Below are positions 1 through 6,182 of a stretch of DNA of 6,463 nucleotides, one piece after another. The translations under genes were made by a program, and so were the position numbers. The DNA is from an uncultured Porphyromonadaceae bacterium. GTDB taxonomy: Bacteria; Bacteroidota; Bacteroidia; Bacteroidales; Muribaculaceae. Where the stretch lies: NCBI GenBank assembly GCA_947174735.1, contig CAMWKC010000123.1, positions 1 through 6,463 of the forward strand. The letters are read 5' to 3'. The notes below the pieces were generated by a model that saw nothing but the letters and a program-made list of their open reading frames with translations, was not told the DNA's origin and did not search any database. Each line of letters begins with the position of its first letter. Within the stretch, counting starts at the first letter, position 1.

Positions 1-780
1 GCTCAGAATATGGAGACTTTTACTATCAAGGGTGCGGAAGGTATGCTTTATACCGAACTGCAGAAACCGGAAACAAAAGAGAGTAAGATTCCTCTGGTAA
101 TCCTTTGCCATGGATTTACTGCTAACTGCAATACAGAACTGCTGACTGATATTGCCAATGATCTGCAGAGCAATGGTATTGCTTCGTTGCGTTTCGATTT
201 TAACGGACATGGAAAAAGCGAGGGAGAATTTCAGAATATGACAGTGCTTAACGAAATCGAGGATCTTAAGAATGTGATTTCGTGGGCGCAGACACAGCCG
301 TGGGTAGAAAATATCTCACTTCTCGGCCATTCTCAGGGAGGTGTGGTGGTAAGTATGACTGCCGGTGAACTTGGTGACAAAGTTATCAAGAATGTCGTGC
401 TTATGGCTCCTGCCGCTGTACTTCGTGATGATGCTTTGAGAGGCAACACAATGGGAGCAACGTATGACCCGTGGAATATGACTACTGATTATATACAGTT
501 ACCCTTCGGTGATCTGAAATTGGGTCGTAAGTATATTGAGACTGCTGTTAACCTGCCCATATATGAGACAGCGCTCAATTATACAGGTCCGGTGCTTATA
601 ATTCATGGCACACACGACAGAGTTGTACCCTACACCTACGGTGAGAGATACGATCAGGGGTACCGTAACAGCAGTATCAAACTGATACCGGGAGAAGACC
701 ATTCGTTTACAGTCAATACTGCGGAAGCAGCGCTTTATGCTACCGACTGGCTTGTAAAACAGTTGCACAACAACGAGTAA
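1..780 (+). CDS. Alpha/beta hydrolase, cinnamoyl/feruloyl esterase-like (5' end possibly cut by window)
   Basis: Serine hydrolase of the alpha/beta fold, probably cleaving carboxylic esters. Numbered from the ATG at 10, the oxyanion HG is at residues 34-35, the nucleophile elbow GHSQGG at 106-111 with Ser108, the acid in GTHDRVVP (Asp203), and the base His231 in GEDHSF. The blocks HGFTAN, RFDFNGHGKSEG and NMTVLNEIED resemble, from memory, Lactobacillus johnsonii cinnamoyl esterase LJ0536 and Butyrivibrio Est1E; residues about 135-185 would be the small insertion that covers the active site in that group. The ATG at 10 gives 256 residues, close to the family length. However, the frame is open to base 1 and reads Ala-Gln-Asn before that Met, which looks like the end of a Bacteroidota signal peptide, so the true start may lie upstream and the enzyme may be exported. 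Only 23 bp separate it from the next gene, so co-transcription is possible. The fold is certain; the substrate is inferred. Confidence 0.88.
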   Translation, partial: AQNMETFTIKGAEGMLYTELQKPETKESKIPLVILCHGFTANCNTELLTDIANDLQSNGIASLRFDFNGHGKSEGEFQNMTVLNEIEDLKNVISWAQTQPWVENISLLGHSQGGVVVSMTAGELGDKVIKNVVLMAPAAVLRDDALRGNTMGATYDPWNMTTDYIQLPFGDLKLGRKYIETAVNLPIYETALNYTGPVLIIHGTHDRVVPYTYGERYDQGYRNSSIKLIPGEDHSFTVNTAEAALYATDWLVKQLHNNE

Positions 781-803
781 AGGCTACAATAATCCGGAAA
801 GTA

Positions 804-1955
804 ATGAAAGCAAACCGCATATCCACACCTTTGACACGTCAGTTTCTTGAGCTTGTCAGAGCAACAATGTGGCAGATATCTGTTGACTGCCATCTGTTCA
901 GAGACTACACTGTAGACTGGGAGGCTATCGGCAAGCTTTCATTACAGCAGACTGTAGGAAACTTAGTTATTAAAGGGGCTATGTCTTTGCCACCGGAACT
1001 TCTGCCGCCGAAAGAATGGCTTCGATACGGCTATTCATTCATTGAACGCAACCGACGTACACATCTTCTCCTTGACAGCTGTGTAGCAGAAGCCACAAAA
1101 CTTCTGAGAGAAGAGGGCCTTAAAGCTGTACTTCTTAAAGGACAGGCCTACGCTCGAGCTTATCCACAGTCAGACTTACGCCAATGCGGTGATATAGACC
1201 TTTATGTAGGCGAAAGTAATTATTTCCCGGCATATAAAGCTGCCTGTAAATTCGGTTGGGAAAGTTCTGAGAAATTCATACCCGACTCAAAACATTACGG
1301 CTGTACTCTCAGAGGTGTACGTATCGAATTACATCGTCTGGCAGGAAGATTTCCCACACGTTCGGTAAACGACCGATTTCAGAAATGGAGCCGTAGTCAA
1401 TTATCAGCCAGTGAACGTGATGTTAATATCGGAGGCGAAACAATATCACTTCCCACTCCGATATTTGATGTCATATTTGTCTTTATGCATCTATATCTTC
1501 ACTTTATAAACGGAGGTATAGGACTCAGACACGTCTGTGACTGGACATTACTGCTTCATGCTTATTCCGGAGATATTGATAGATATGAGCTTAAAGCCCG
1601 ACTTAAAGATTTCCGATTGCTGAAAGCATGGTGTCTATTCACCCCTATAGCCGTTGAACATTTAGGATTACCGGAATCAGAATGTCCTTTTTACAGAGCG
1701 GAACACAGTAAAAAATCGAATAAAATACTTTCTTTTATTCTCAAAGAAGGCAATTTCGGCAGATATGCAACTGAAAGTTCAAGACGTCCTAACGGCTATC
1801 TGAAAGGAAAACTTTATTCTTTCCGCCGACATAGCAAAAAGATGCTTTCATGTCTCTCAATTGACCCGGAGACAGTGTTACGGCATTACAGTAGTTTTTT
1901 ATTTAAAGGAACAAAGATAATGCTGACAGATATACTGAAAAAAACTGACAGATGA
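804..1955 (+). CDS. Nucleotidyltransferase family protein (NTP_transf_5 type)
   Basis: 383-residue protein of the uncharacterised nucleotidyltransferase family (Pfam NTP_transf_5). The diagnostic core is LLKGQAYARAYP at 110-121, then Arg126 and GDIDLYV at 129-135, where Asp130 and Asp132 would be the metal-binding pair of a polymerase-beta-type nucleotidyltransferase. A second family signature is the His-rich segment from His229 through His233, GGIGLRHVCDW at 237-247. The N-terminal about 90 residues are helical and lack motifs; the basic C-terminus (about 325-350, many Arg/Lys) is family-variable. The ATG at 804 has only a weak GGAAAG upstream and is the first reasonable start after the preceding stop. 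Its TGA overlaps the ATG of the ABC exporter (ATGA), so the two are almost certainly co-translated. Homologues occur beside ABC transporters, in some lasso-peptide clusters and in envelope-polysaccharide loci; the substrate is unknown, and protein, peptide or glycan modification is only inference. Confidence 0.85.
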   Translation: MKANRISTPLTRQFLELVRATMWQISVDCHLFRDYTVDWEAIGKLSLQQTVGNLVIKGAMSLPPELLPPKEWLRYGYSFIERNRRTHLLLDSCVAEATKLLREEGLKAVLLKGQAYARAYPQSDLRQCGDIDLYVGESNYFPAYKAACKFGWESSEKFIPDSKHYGCTLRGVRIELHRLAGRFPTRSVNDRFQKWSRSQLSASERDVNIGGETISLPTPIFDVIFVFMHLYLHFINGGIGLRHVCDWTLLLHAYSGDIDRYELKARLKDFRLLKAWCLFTPIAVEHLGLPESECPFYRAEHSKKSNKILSFILKEGNFGRYATESSRRPNGYLKGKLYSFRRHSKKMLSCLSIDPETVLRHYSSFLFKGTKIMLTDILKKTDR

Positions 1956-3586
1956 TACGGTATATCTTAAACATGACACGCGGCTTCCGCAGACGTATTG
2001 TGATAAGCGCTATGGCCGGTATAATACGTGTGATTACGGGATTAATTTTCGTAGCCCTGAGTAAACGGGCAGTTGATATAGCCACACGGCAGGCAGATGG
2101 AGACCTGACAGTATATGTTGCGGCATTGGTGTGTGCCCTCATAATCGAACTTATATGCTCATCATTAGCTAACCGTAACACCGAACTTCCGGAGGCGGCT
2201 ATGAAGGACACACTTCAGGAACAACTTTTCACCCGTCTGCTTACTGCTAAATGGACCGGGCGTGAAACATTTCACTCCGGCGATATGCTATCACGTCTTA
2301 CCGAAGATTGCCGTATAGCTTCAGAATGTCTTTGCCGTACAGTTCCGGCAATTACAGTCGCTGCTTTTCAACTCATCGGAGCATTTATTTTTTTGTGGTA
2401 TTTCAGTCATACCCTTGCTATAATTCTCTTTCTTCTGCTTCCGGTATTTATATTGGGAGGAAAATTGTTCTACCGAAAAGTACGACTTCTTACACAACAA
2501 ATACGCGATACTGAAAGCCGGCTTCAGGAACGTATGCAGGAGAGTCTGCAACACCGTATACTCCTTCTGACCTGCCGGCAGACAACACGTGTTATCAAAA
2601 CCATCAGGGATTTACATCGCTCACGATATTTACTCATTCGCCGAAGGACAAATGTTACTGTTTATTCCCGTACAGCAATAGTAGCCGGATTTGAGACAGG
2701 CTACTTAGTTGCTTTTCTCTGGGGCATAGCAGGATTAAGAAACGGAACAGTTTCTTTCGGACTGATGACTGCCTACCTCCAGTTGGCCGGCCAAATACAG
2801 CGTCCTATAGCGGAGCTGGCAAGACTTCTTCCGGGCCTGATTCAGTCTCACACAGCTTTTTTACGTATGGCTGATATAGAGCAATTGCCATTAGAAGCGG
2901 AAGTTTCTAAGCAGGAACAGACAAAAAATACCGAACCATCAGGCATTATTTTCCGCAATGTTACTTTTAGTTATCCGGAAAAAGACCTACCCGTATTCAA
3001 TCGGTTCAGTCATAGTTTCATACCCGGTAGCTATACGGCCATCATGGGTAAGACAGGAACAGGAAAGAGCACACTTCTCCGGCTTATCCTGGCCCTTCTT
3101 AAACCCCAGGAAGGAGAGATAGAATTATTCTGCCTGAAAGACGGCAAAAAATATGTGTCGCCTGTATCGGTGACGAATCGAAATCAGATTGTATATGTAC
3201 CGCAGGGAAACAGTCTGCTGAGCGGTACTATACGCCAGAATCTACAGATAGGAAAACCTGACGCTACAGACGAGGAGATGCAGACAGCTCTTCATACAGC
3301 TGCCGCAGACTTCGTATATGATCTGAAGTACGGACTCGACACTATCTGCGGCGAACATGGTGAAGGACTGAGTGAGGGACAGGCACAGCGGATTGCGATA
3401 GCCCGCGGACTGCTCTGTCCCGGTAACATTCTGCTTCTTGACGAAATCAGTGCTTCACTTGACGAAGAAACGGAAACACTCCTTATGCAACGACTGACAA
3501 AAAAACACGGTTCATATACAATACTGTTAGTTACACATCGCTCCAGTGTGCGTCCATATTGTGACAGCGTATTGCATCTCGGATAA
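1952..3586 (+). CDS. ABC transporter, fused permease and ATP-binding protein (exporter type)
   Basis: 544-residue half-transporter expected to dimerise in the inner membrane and export a substrate using ATP. Hydrophobic segments lie at about 22-38, 54-71, 132-151, 153-172, 242-262 and 266-282, with the ABC-exporter loop HSGDMLSRLTED at 108-119. The ATPase domain starts near 331: A-loop Tyr341, Walker A GKTGTGKST 366-374, Q-loop Gln418, signature LSEGQ 473-477 (the usual third-position Gly is Glu), Walker B ILLLDE 493-498 with catalytic Glu498, D-loop SASLD 500-504 and switch His529. All catalytic residues are present, so it should be active. There is no N-terminal C39 peptidase domain, so it would not trim a double-glycine leader itself. 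At 544 residues it is slightly shorter than the usual 570-600. It overlaps the nucleotidyltransferase gene by 4 bp, implying a shared function. The cargo cannot be told from sequence: a modified peptide, lipid or drug are all possible. Confidence 0.93.
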   Translation: MIRYILNMTRGFRRRIVISAMAGIIRVITGLIFVALSKRAVDIATRQADGDLTVYVAALVCALIIELICSSLANRNTELPEAAMKDTLQEQLFTRLLTAKWTGRETFHSGDMLSRLTEDCRIASECLCRTVPAITVAAFQLIGAFIFLWYFSHTLAIILFLLLPVFILGGKLFYRKVRLLTQQIRDTESRLQERMQESLQHRILLLTCRQTTRVIKTIRDLHRSRYLLIRRRTNVTVYSRTAIVAGFETGYLVAFLWGIAGLRNGTVSFGLMTAYLQLAGQIQRPIAELARLLPGLIQSHTAFLRMADIEQLPLEAEVSKQEQTKNTEPSGIIFRNVTFSYPEKDLPVFNRFSHSFIPGSYTAIMGKTGTGKSTLLRLILALLKPQEGEIELFCLKDGKKYVSPVSVTNRNQIVYVPQGNSLLSGTIRQNLQIGKPDATDEEMQTALHTAAADFVYDLKYGLDTICGEHGEGLSEGQAQRIAIARGLLCPGNILLLDEISASLDEETETLLMQRLTKKHGSYTILLVTHRSSVRPYCDSVLHLG

Positions 3587-3599
3587 ACTCCGGAAAACC

Positions 3600-3611
3600 A
3601 ATAAATTTATT
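3600..3611. repeat. AT-only palindrome in the convergent gap
   Basis: The 61 bp between the ABC exporter stop and the MarR stop (3587-3647) contains a perfect 12 bp palindrome, AATAAATTTATT. The two genes converge here, so a bidirectional transcription end is expected. The element lacks GC pairs and a clear flanking T-run, so it is not a convincing intrinsic terminator. Chance occurrence in AT-rich DNA is quite possible. Confidence 0.25.
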
Positions 3612-3647
3612 TAGTATCCACAGTCCCAGATAAGCATAGTTTTCTCT

Positions 3648-4082
3648 CTATGAGGTCTGAAGATTTGTCTGGATTCGTAGCAAAAATTCAATCCCGGCTT
3701 TATATTCCTCCGGAGTCATACCGCGACAGCCTTTCTCAGTAGCAAGAGTTATAGCATGTCTGATTTTGGACTGATCGGCACGAGCTTTGTCGGTCAGAAA
3801 AACTCCGTTTTTACTACCCGATAAAGGACGTCTCTCAACATAACCGTACTGTTCAAGTGATTTTAGCGAACGACTTATACCGGCGGCATCTTTCCCGAGA
3901 CTACGTGCAAGAGCAATCTGACTGATGCCGTCGTTGGCAGCAATACGTTTCAGCATCACAAACTGAGCATGATTGAGCGGTACTCCCACCTCTCTGAGAG
4001 CGTGGTTAAGCGTACCGACAAGGAGTGTGAACGTATGGTCAAGTTCCACCCCCAACGTATCAAACAGTCCTGCCCTTTTCAT
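3648..4082 (-). CDS. MarR-family transcriptional regulator
   Basis: 144-residue winged-helix repressor of the MarR family, matching the usual 140-150 length. An N-terminal dimerisation helix (about 11-32) is followed by LNHAQFVMLKRIA (36-48), a helix-turn-helix at about 53-79 with the recognition helix near DAAGISRSLKSLEQYG (65-80), and the beta-wing YVERRPLSGSKNGVFLT (81-97). Members normally bind a short palindrome as dimers and release it on binding a phenolic or other small ligand, or on cysteine oxidation. This protein has a single Cys (119), outside the N-terminal position used by OhrR-type redox sensors, so ligand sensing is more likely. The ATG overlaps the TGA of the upstream reductase gene (ATGA), so the two are co-expressed. 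It probably controls its own operon and the divergent amidohydrolase through the palindrome at 4972-4983. Confidence 0.9.
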   Translation of the reverse strand: MKRAGLFDTLGVELDHTFTLLVGTLNHALREVGVPLNHAQFVMLKRIAANDGISQIALARSLGKDAAGISRSLKSLEQYGYVERRPLSGSKNGVFLTDKARADQSKIRHAITLATEKGCRGMTPEEYKAGIEFLLRIQTNLQTS

Positions 4083-4945
4083 ATTTCTCTTCTTAAGAAT
4101 TCAGATAATGAGCTCGGTTGTCTATCAAGTATAGAGCGGACGGTAAATGAACTGCCGCAGAAATCACCCGTATTATAATGACGGAACATGCTGAGTAACG
4201 TATCTATAGCGTACTGTGTGGCGCCTCGTTTATGCATAGAGTCAGCCAGTGCTTCATCAGTGATAAACTCTAACTTTACTTCTTTTTTACCCAACGCTTC
4301 ACTCATATCAGTAAGCATTTCGCTGACCGACAGATTCTGAGGACCACATAATTCAAGTGTGGCATAACAATACTGTTCACTATCCGCAATCTTAGCCACA
4401 CATTCACCGAGGTCTGACGCGTCAAAAAGGTTAAGCCGGTTGACCGACTCATAACTTGTAAAAAATTTCTGCATAAAAATATTACACTCTGTCAGCAATT
4501 GCTTGGCGTTCATAAGATTCTGCATGAAAGGAGCAGGCTGCACAATAGTGTAAGGCAGTCCGGAATCTATAAGATAACGTTCTACCTCCAGTTTCTGACG
4601 ATGATGCGGCAATGAAGGTTCTACGGAGTGGAGCACCGACTGATATATAAAGCGTTTTATACCTGACTTCTGAGCTGCTTTGACCGCCATTTTACCCAAA
4701 TCCGCTTCATCCTCTCTTGCTGTAGGACATATATAGTACACCATATCTACACCGGTCAGTGCCTGCTCAACACTTTCCTGCGAAGATACATCCCCTGTAA
4801 AAATCTCTGTCGCACTCAAGAATTCCATTTCTGCTGCCTTATCATTGCGGTGTACCATTGCCCGCACCTGATGGCCAGACTGGGCCAAAGCTTTAACTAC
4901 GGCCTTACCTGTCAGACCGGTAGAGGATGTTACCAATATCTTCAT
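4079..4945 (-). CDS. NmrA-like NAD(P)-binding oxidoreductase (atypical SDR)
   Basis: 288-residue Rossmann-fold protein of the NmrA/atypical short-chain dehydrogenase group, which includes E. coli quinone reductase YtfG and plant phenylcoumaran reductases. The nucleotide-binding start is MKILVTSSTGLTG, where the usual GxxGxxG reads S7-x-x-G10-x-x-G13, so its first glycine is Ser. Arg33 just after the second strand suggests NADP(H). GDV at 51-53 and the block RFIYQSVLHS (98-107) are family-typical, and HHRQKLEVERYLIDSGLPYT (114-133) carries the conserved Lys118 before the QPAPFMQN motif (136-143). The C-terminal part (about 195-288) is the substrate side of the fold and shows no diagnostic residues. 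It is first in a two-gene operon with the MarR regulator and diverges from the amidohydrolase. It may reduce a quinone, a conjugated double bond or a related redox-active compound, or act as a redox sensor like fungal NmrA; the substrate is unknown. Confidence 0.87.
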   Translation of the reverse strand: MKILVTSSTGLTGKAVVKALAQSGHQVRAMVHRNDKAAEMEFLSATEIFTGDVSSQESVEQALTGVDMVYYICPTAREDEADLGKMAVKAAQKSGIKRFIYQSVLHSVEPSLPHHRQKLEVERYLIDSGLPYTIVQPAPFMQNLMNAKQLLTECNIFMQKFFTSYESVNRLNLFDASDLGECVAKIADSEQYCYATLELCGPQNLSVSEMLTDMSEALGKKEVKLEFITDEALADSMHKRGATQYAIDTLLSMFRHYNTGDFCGSSFTVRSILDRQPSSLSEFLRREI

Positions 4946-4958
4946 AATATTTATTTTT

Positions 4959-4986
4959 CAAATTAATTTCATTGATATATCAACAA
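4959..4986 (-). promoter_or_regulatory. Putative promoter for the reductase-MarR operon
   Basis: Read on the minus strand, TTG at 4986-4984 is followed after 18 bp by TAATTTG (4965-4959), again close to the Bacteroidota pattern but imperfect at the -7 box. The leader would be very short, roughly 10 nt. It mirrors the promoter proposed for the opposite direction across the central palindrome. Confidence 0.25.
4972..4983. promoter_or_regulatory. Candidate MarR operator (perfect 12 bp palindrome)
   Basis: TTGATATATCAA is a perfect dyad with the TTG-N6-CAA form common among MarR-family operators. It lies in the 90 bp between the divergent reductase-MarR operon and the amidohydrolase gene, 27 bp upstream of the former's start and 52 bp upstream of the latter's. 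In both directions it overlaps or abuts the proposed -33 element, so a bound dimer could repress both promoters. The palindrome is seen directly; binding is inferred. Confidence 0.5.
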
Positions 4987-5003
4987 TATGCCGAAATAAT
5001 TTG
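4972..5003 (+). promoter_or_regulatory. Putative Bacteroidota-type promoter for the amidohydrolase
   Basis: TTG at 4972-4974 and TAATTTG at 4997-5003, with 22 bp between, approximate the Bacteroidota -33 TTG / -7 TAnnTTTG pattern; the -7 element is one base short of consensus. Transcription would start near 5009-5012, leaving a leader of about 25 nt. The -33 TTG is the left half of the palindrome. Confidence 0.3.
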
Positions 5004-5035
5004 TTTCAGAATAAACGATAAAAATCAACCGTATT

Positions 5036-6031
5036 ATGAAAATAATAGCACTTGAGGAACATCTCGTGAACAAAGCTGTCGGAGCAGCGACAGGAAGTAT
5101 AATAGCTCAGAACTTTCCTTATGCCCAGCAGTTCCGTAAACCAAATCCGGCCGATGCACCTAATCCTATAGATCTCTTTGAGCTTGGTGAACGCCGCATT
5201 TTAGAAATGGACAAAGCAGGTATAGATATGGAAGTTGTATCTTATACTAATCCGACACAGTGGCTTACCGGCAGTGAAGGACAGGATATAGCACGTCAGG
5301 CTAACGATGAATTGGCCCAGCTTATAAAACCCTATCCTGAACGCTTCCGGGCTTTTGCTACTCTCGCATGGGGAGATCCCGCAGCAGCAGCAGACGAATT
5401 GCGCCGCACTGTCAAAGAACTTGGTTTCGTCGGCACACTACTTTCGGGACGTCCGCAGCCCGGCAATATTTTTCTTGATGACAAGGCATGGTATCCTATG
5501 TGGGAGGCACTGACCGAACTTGACCTCCCGATATATATACATCCCAATTATACTTCGAACGATGCCTGCAAAGCCTATTATGACAATATGGATGACCAAC
5601 TGGCTACTATACTCAGTACTTATGGTTATGGATGGCATTATGAAGCCGGACTGGAAGTAATACGTATGATTCTGGGTGGAGTATTCGAGAAATTCCCGAC
5701 TTTGAAAGTTCTTTCGGGTCACTGGGGAGAGATGGTACCCTATTTTCTGCCTCGTCTCGACCAGATGTTCAAACCGGAAGTTACGGGTTTACCCGGTAAA
5801 ATATCTGATTACTACAAACGCAACGTGTGGGTAACTCCGAGCGGTGTCTATGATTACGATGATCTACAGTACTTTGTCTGCAAACTCGGTATAGAACATC
5901 TTGCTTTCTCGGCTGACTGGCCTTATGTACCGAAGACCGATGCTCGTACCTTCCTTACAGAAGCTCCGATTTCCGATACTGACAAAGAGAAATTCTCACA
6001 TCTCACCGCAGAGAAATTGCTCCATCTTTAA
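5036..6031 (+). CDS. Amidohydrolase-2 family enzyme, probable metal-dependent decarboxylase
   Basis: 331-residue TIM-barrel protein of the amidohydrolase-2 family, group of 2,3-dihydroxybenzoate, gamma-resorcylate and aminocarboxymuconate-semialdehyde decarboxylases (usual length about 325-345). The metal site is complete: ExH at the first strand (Glu7 and His9 in ALEEHL), His169 in YIHPN, and Asp294 in FSADWPY. His229 in SGHWGE (227-232) is the expected acid/base residue. The stretch YGYGWHYEAG then VIRMILGGVFEKFPTLKVL (196-226) is characteristic of this decarboxylase branch and less so of true amide hydrolases. The first strand begins right at the ATG at 5036, so this start is firm although no strong Shine-Dalgarno is present. 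It diverges from the reductase-MarR operon across a candidate operator, so it is likely induced by a MarR ligand. A cytoplasmic decarboxylase of an aromatic or related acid is the best guess; a hydrolase on a lactone or amide remains possible. Confidence 0.88.
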   Translation: MKIIALEEHLVNKAVGAATGSIIAQNFPYAQQFRKPNPADAPNPIDLFELGERRILEMDKAGIDMEVVSYTNPTQWLTGSEGQDIARQANDELAQLIKPYPERFRAFATLAWGDPAAAADELRRTVKELGFVGTLLSGRPQPGNIFLDDKAWYPMWEALTELDLPIYIHPNYTSNDACKAYYDNMDDQLATILSTYGYGWHYEAGLEVIRMILGGVFEKFPTLKVLSGHWGEMVPYFLPRLDQMFKPEVTGLPGKISDYYKRNVWVTPSGVYDYDDLQYFVCKLGIEHLAFSADWPYVPKTDARTFLTEAPISDTDKEKFSHLTAEKLLHL

Positions 6032-6182
6032 ATATTATCTTTCCCCTCTTCAGTCCGTTTACTCCTTTTTACAAAAATAATATCGCCCGAATACTAAAAA
6101 TTTTTTTACTACTGAAGTGAGAGATTATTACGATTTTCTTCCTCTTTGTTAATAGCATTAATAAAACGAAGAAAGGAGGATT
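6032..6182. other. AT-rich intergenic region, no gene or clear terminator
   Basis: This 151 bp spacer is rich in A and T runs (for example around 6094-6107). It contains a 7 bp inverted repeat, CTTCAGT at 6048-6054 and ACTGAAG at 6111-6117, but the 56 nt spacing makes a simple terminator hairpin unlikely. No TAnnTTTG promoter box could be placed convincingly. It must nonetheless hold the end of the amidohydrolase transcript and probably the promoter of the next gene. Confidence 0.4.
6172..6180 (+). promoter_or_regulatory. Strong Shine-Dalgarno sequence with short spacing
   Basis: AAAGGAGGA sits just before the ATG at 6183, with AGGAGG at 6174-6179 and only 3 bases between it and the start codon. 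It is the only strong ribosome binding site in the window, and it supports a start here even though the gene is cut by the right edge. The spacing is shorter than the usual 5-9 bases. Confidence 0.6.

Larger units (their letters stand above)
4959..5003. repeat. Nested inverted repeat in divergent promoter region
   Basis: Left arm CAAATTAATTTC (4959-4970) and right arm GAAATAATTTG (4993-5003) are inverted copies differing by one inserted base. They flank the central palindrome at 4972-4983 almost symmetrically: the outer arms centre on 4981 and the inner palindrome on 4977.5. Each outer arm also contains the TAATTTG of a proposed promoter, one for each direction, so the symmetry may reflect two mirrored promoters sharing one operator and not a structured RNA. 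Confidence 0.5.

Noticed and set aside
499..768. Antisense ORF within the hydrolase gene
   Set aside because: It is the shadow of the conserved alpha/beta hydrolase frame, with no motif or independent start signal.
781..803. Room for a small RiPP precursor gene before the nucleotidyltransferase
   Set aside because: The gap is 23 bp, too short for any precursor peptide gene, and no small ORF with a ribosome binding site overlaps it.
1903..2211. Antisense ORF of 102 codons across the start of the exporter gene
   Set aside because: It lies opposite a well-supported conserved gene pair, its composition is that of a reversed coding strand, and there is no ribosome binding site or recognisable domain.
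3600..3611. Palindrome AATAAATTTATT as a bidirectional intrinsic terminator
   Set aside because: It has no GC stem and no clear flanking T-run, so it fails the intrinsic terminator pattern; it is kept only as a low-confidence repeat.
3635..3652. CATAG ... CTATG hairpin near the end of the MarR gene
   Set aside because: It has a 5 bp stem, an 8 nt loop and no T-run; it is too weak and partly inside the coding sequence.
3969..4178. Plus-strand ORF spanning the reductase-MarR junction
   Set aside because: It lies opposite the two conserved minus-strand frames, with no recognisable domain.
5332..5722. Two antisense ORFs within the amidohydrolase gene
   Set aside because: They overlap each other and a gene with complete catalytic motifs, and show no family features of their own.
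6048..6117. CTTCAGT / ACTGAAG inverted repeat as a terminator or attachment site
   Set aside because: The arms are only 7 bp and 56 nt apart in AT-rich DNA, which is compatible with chance.
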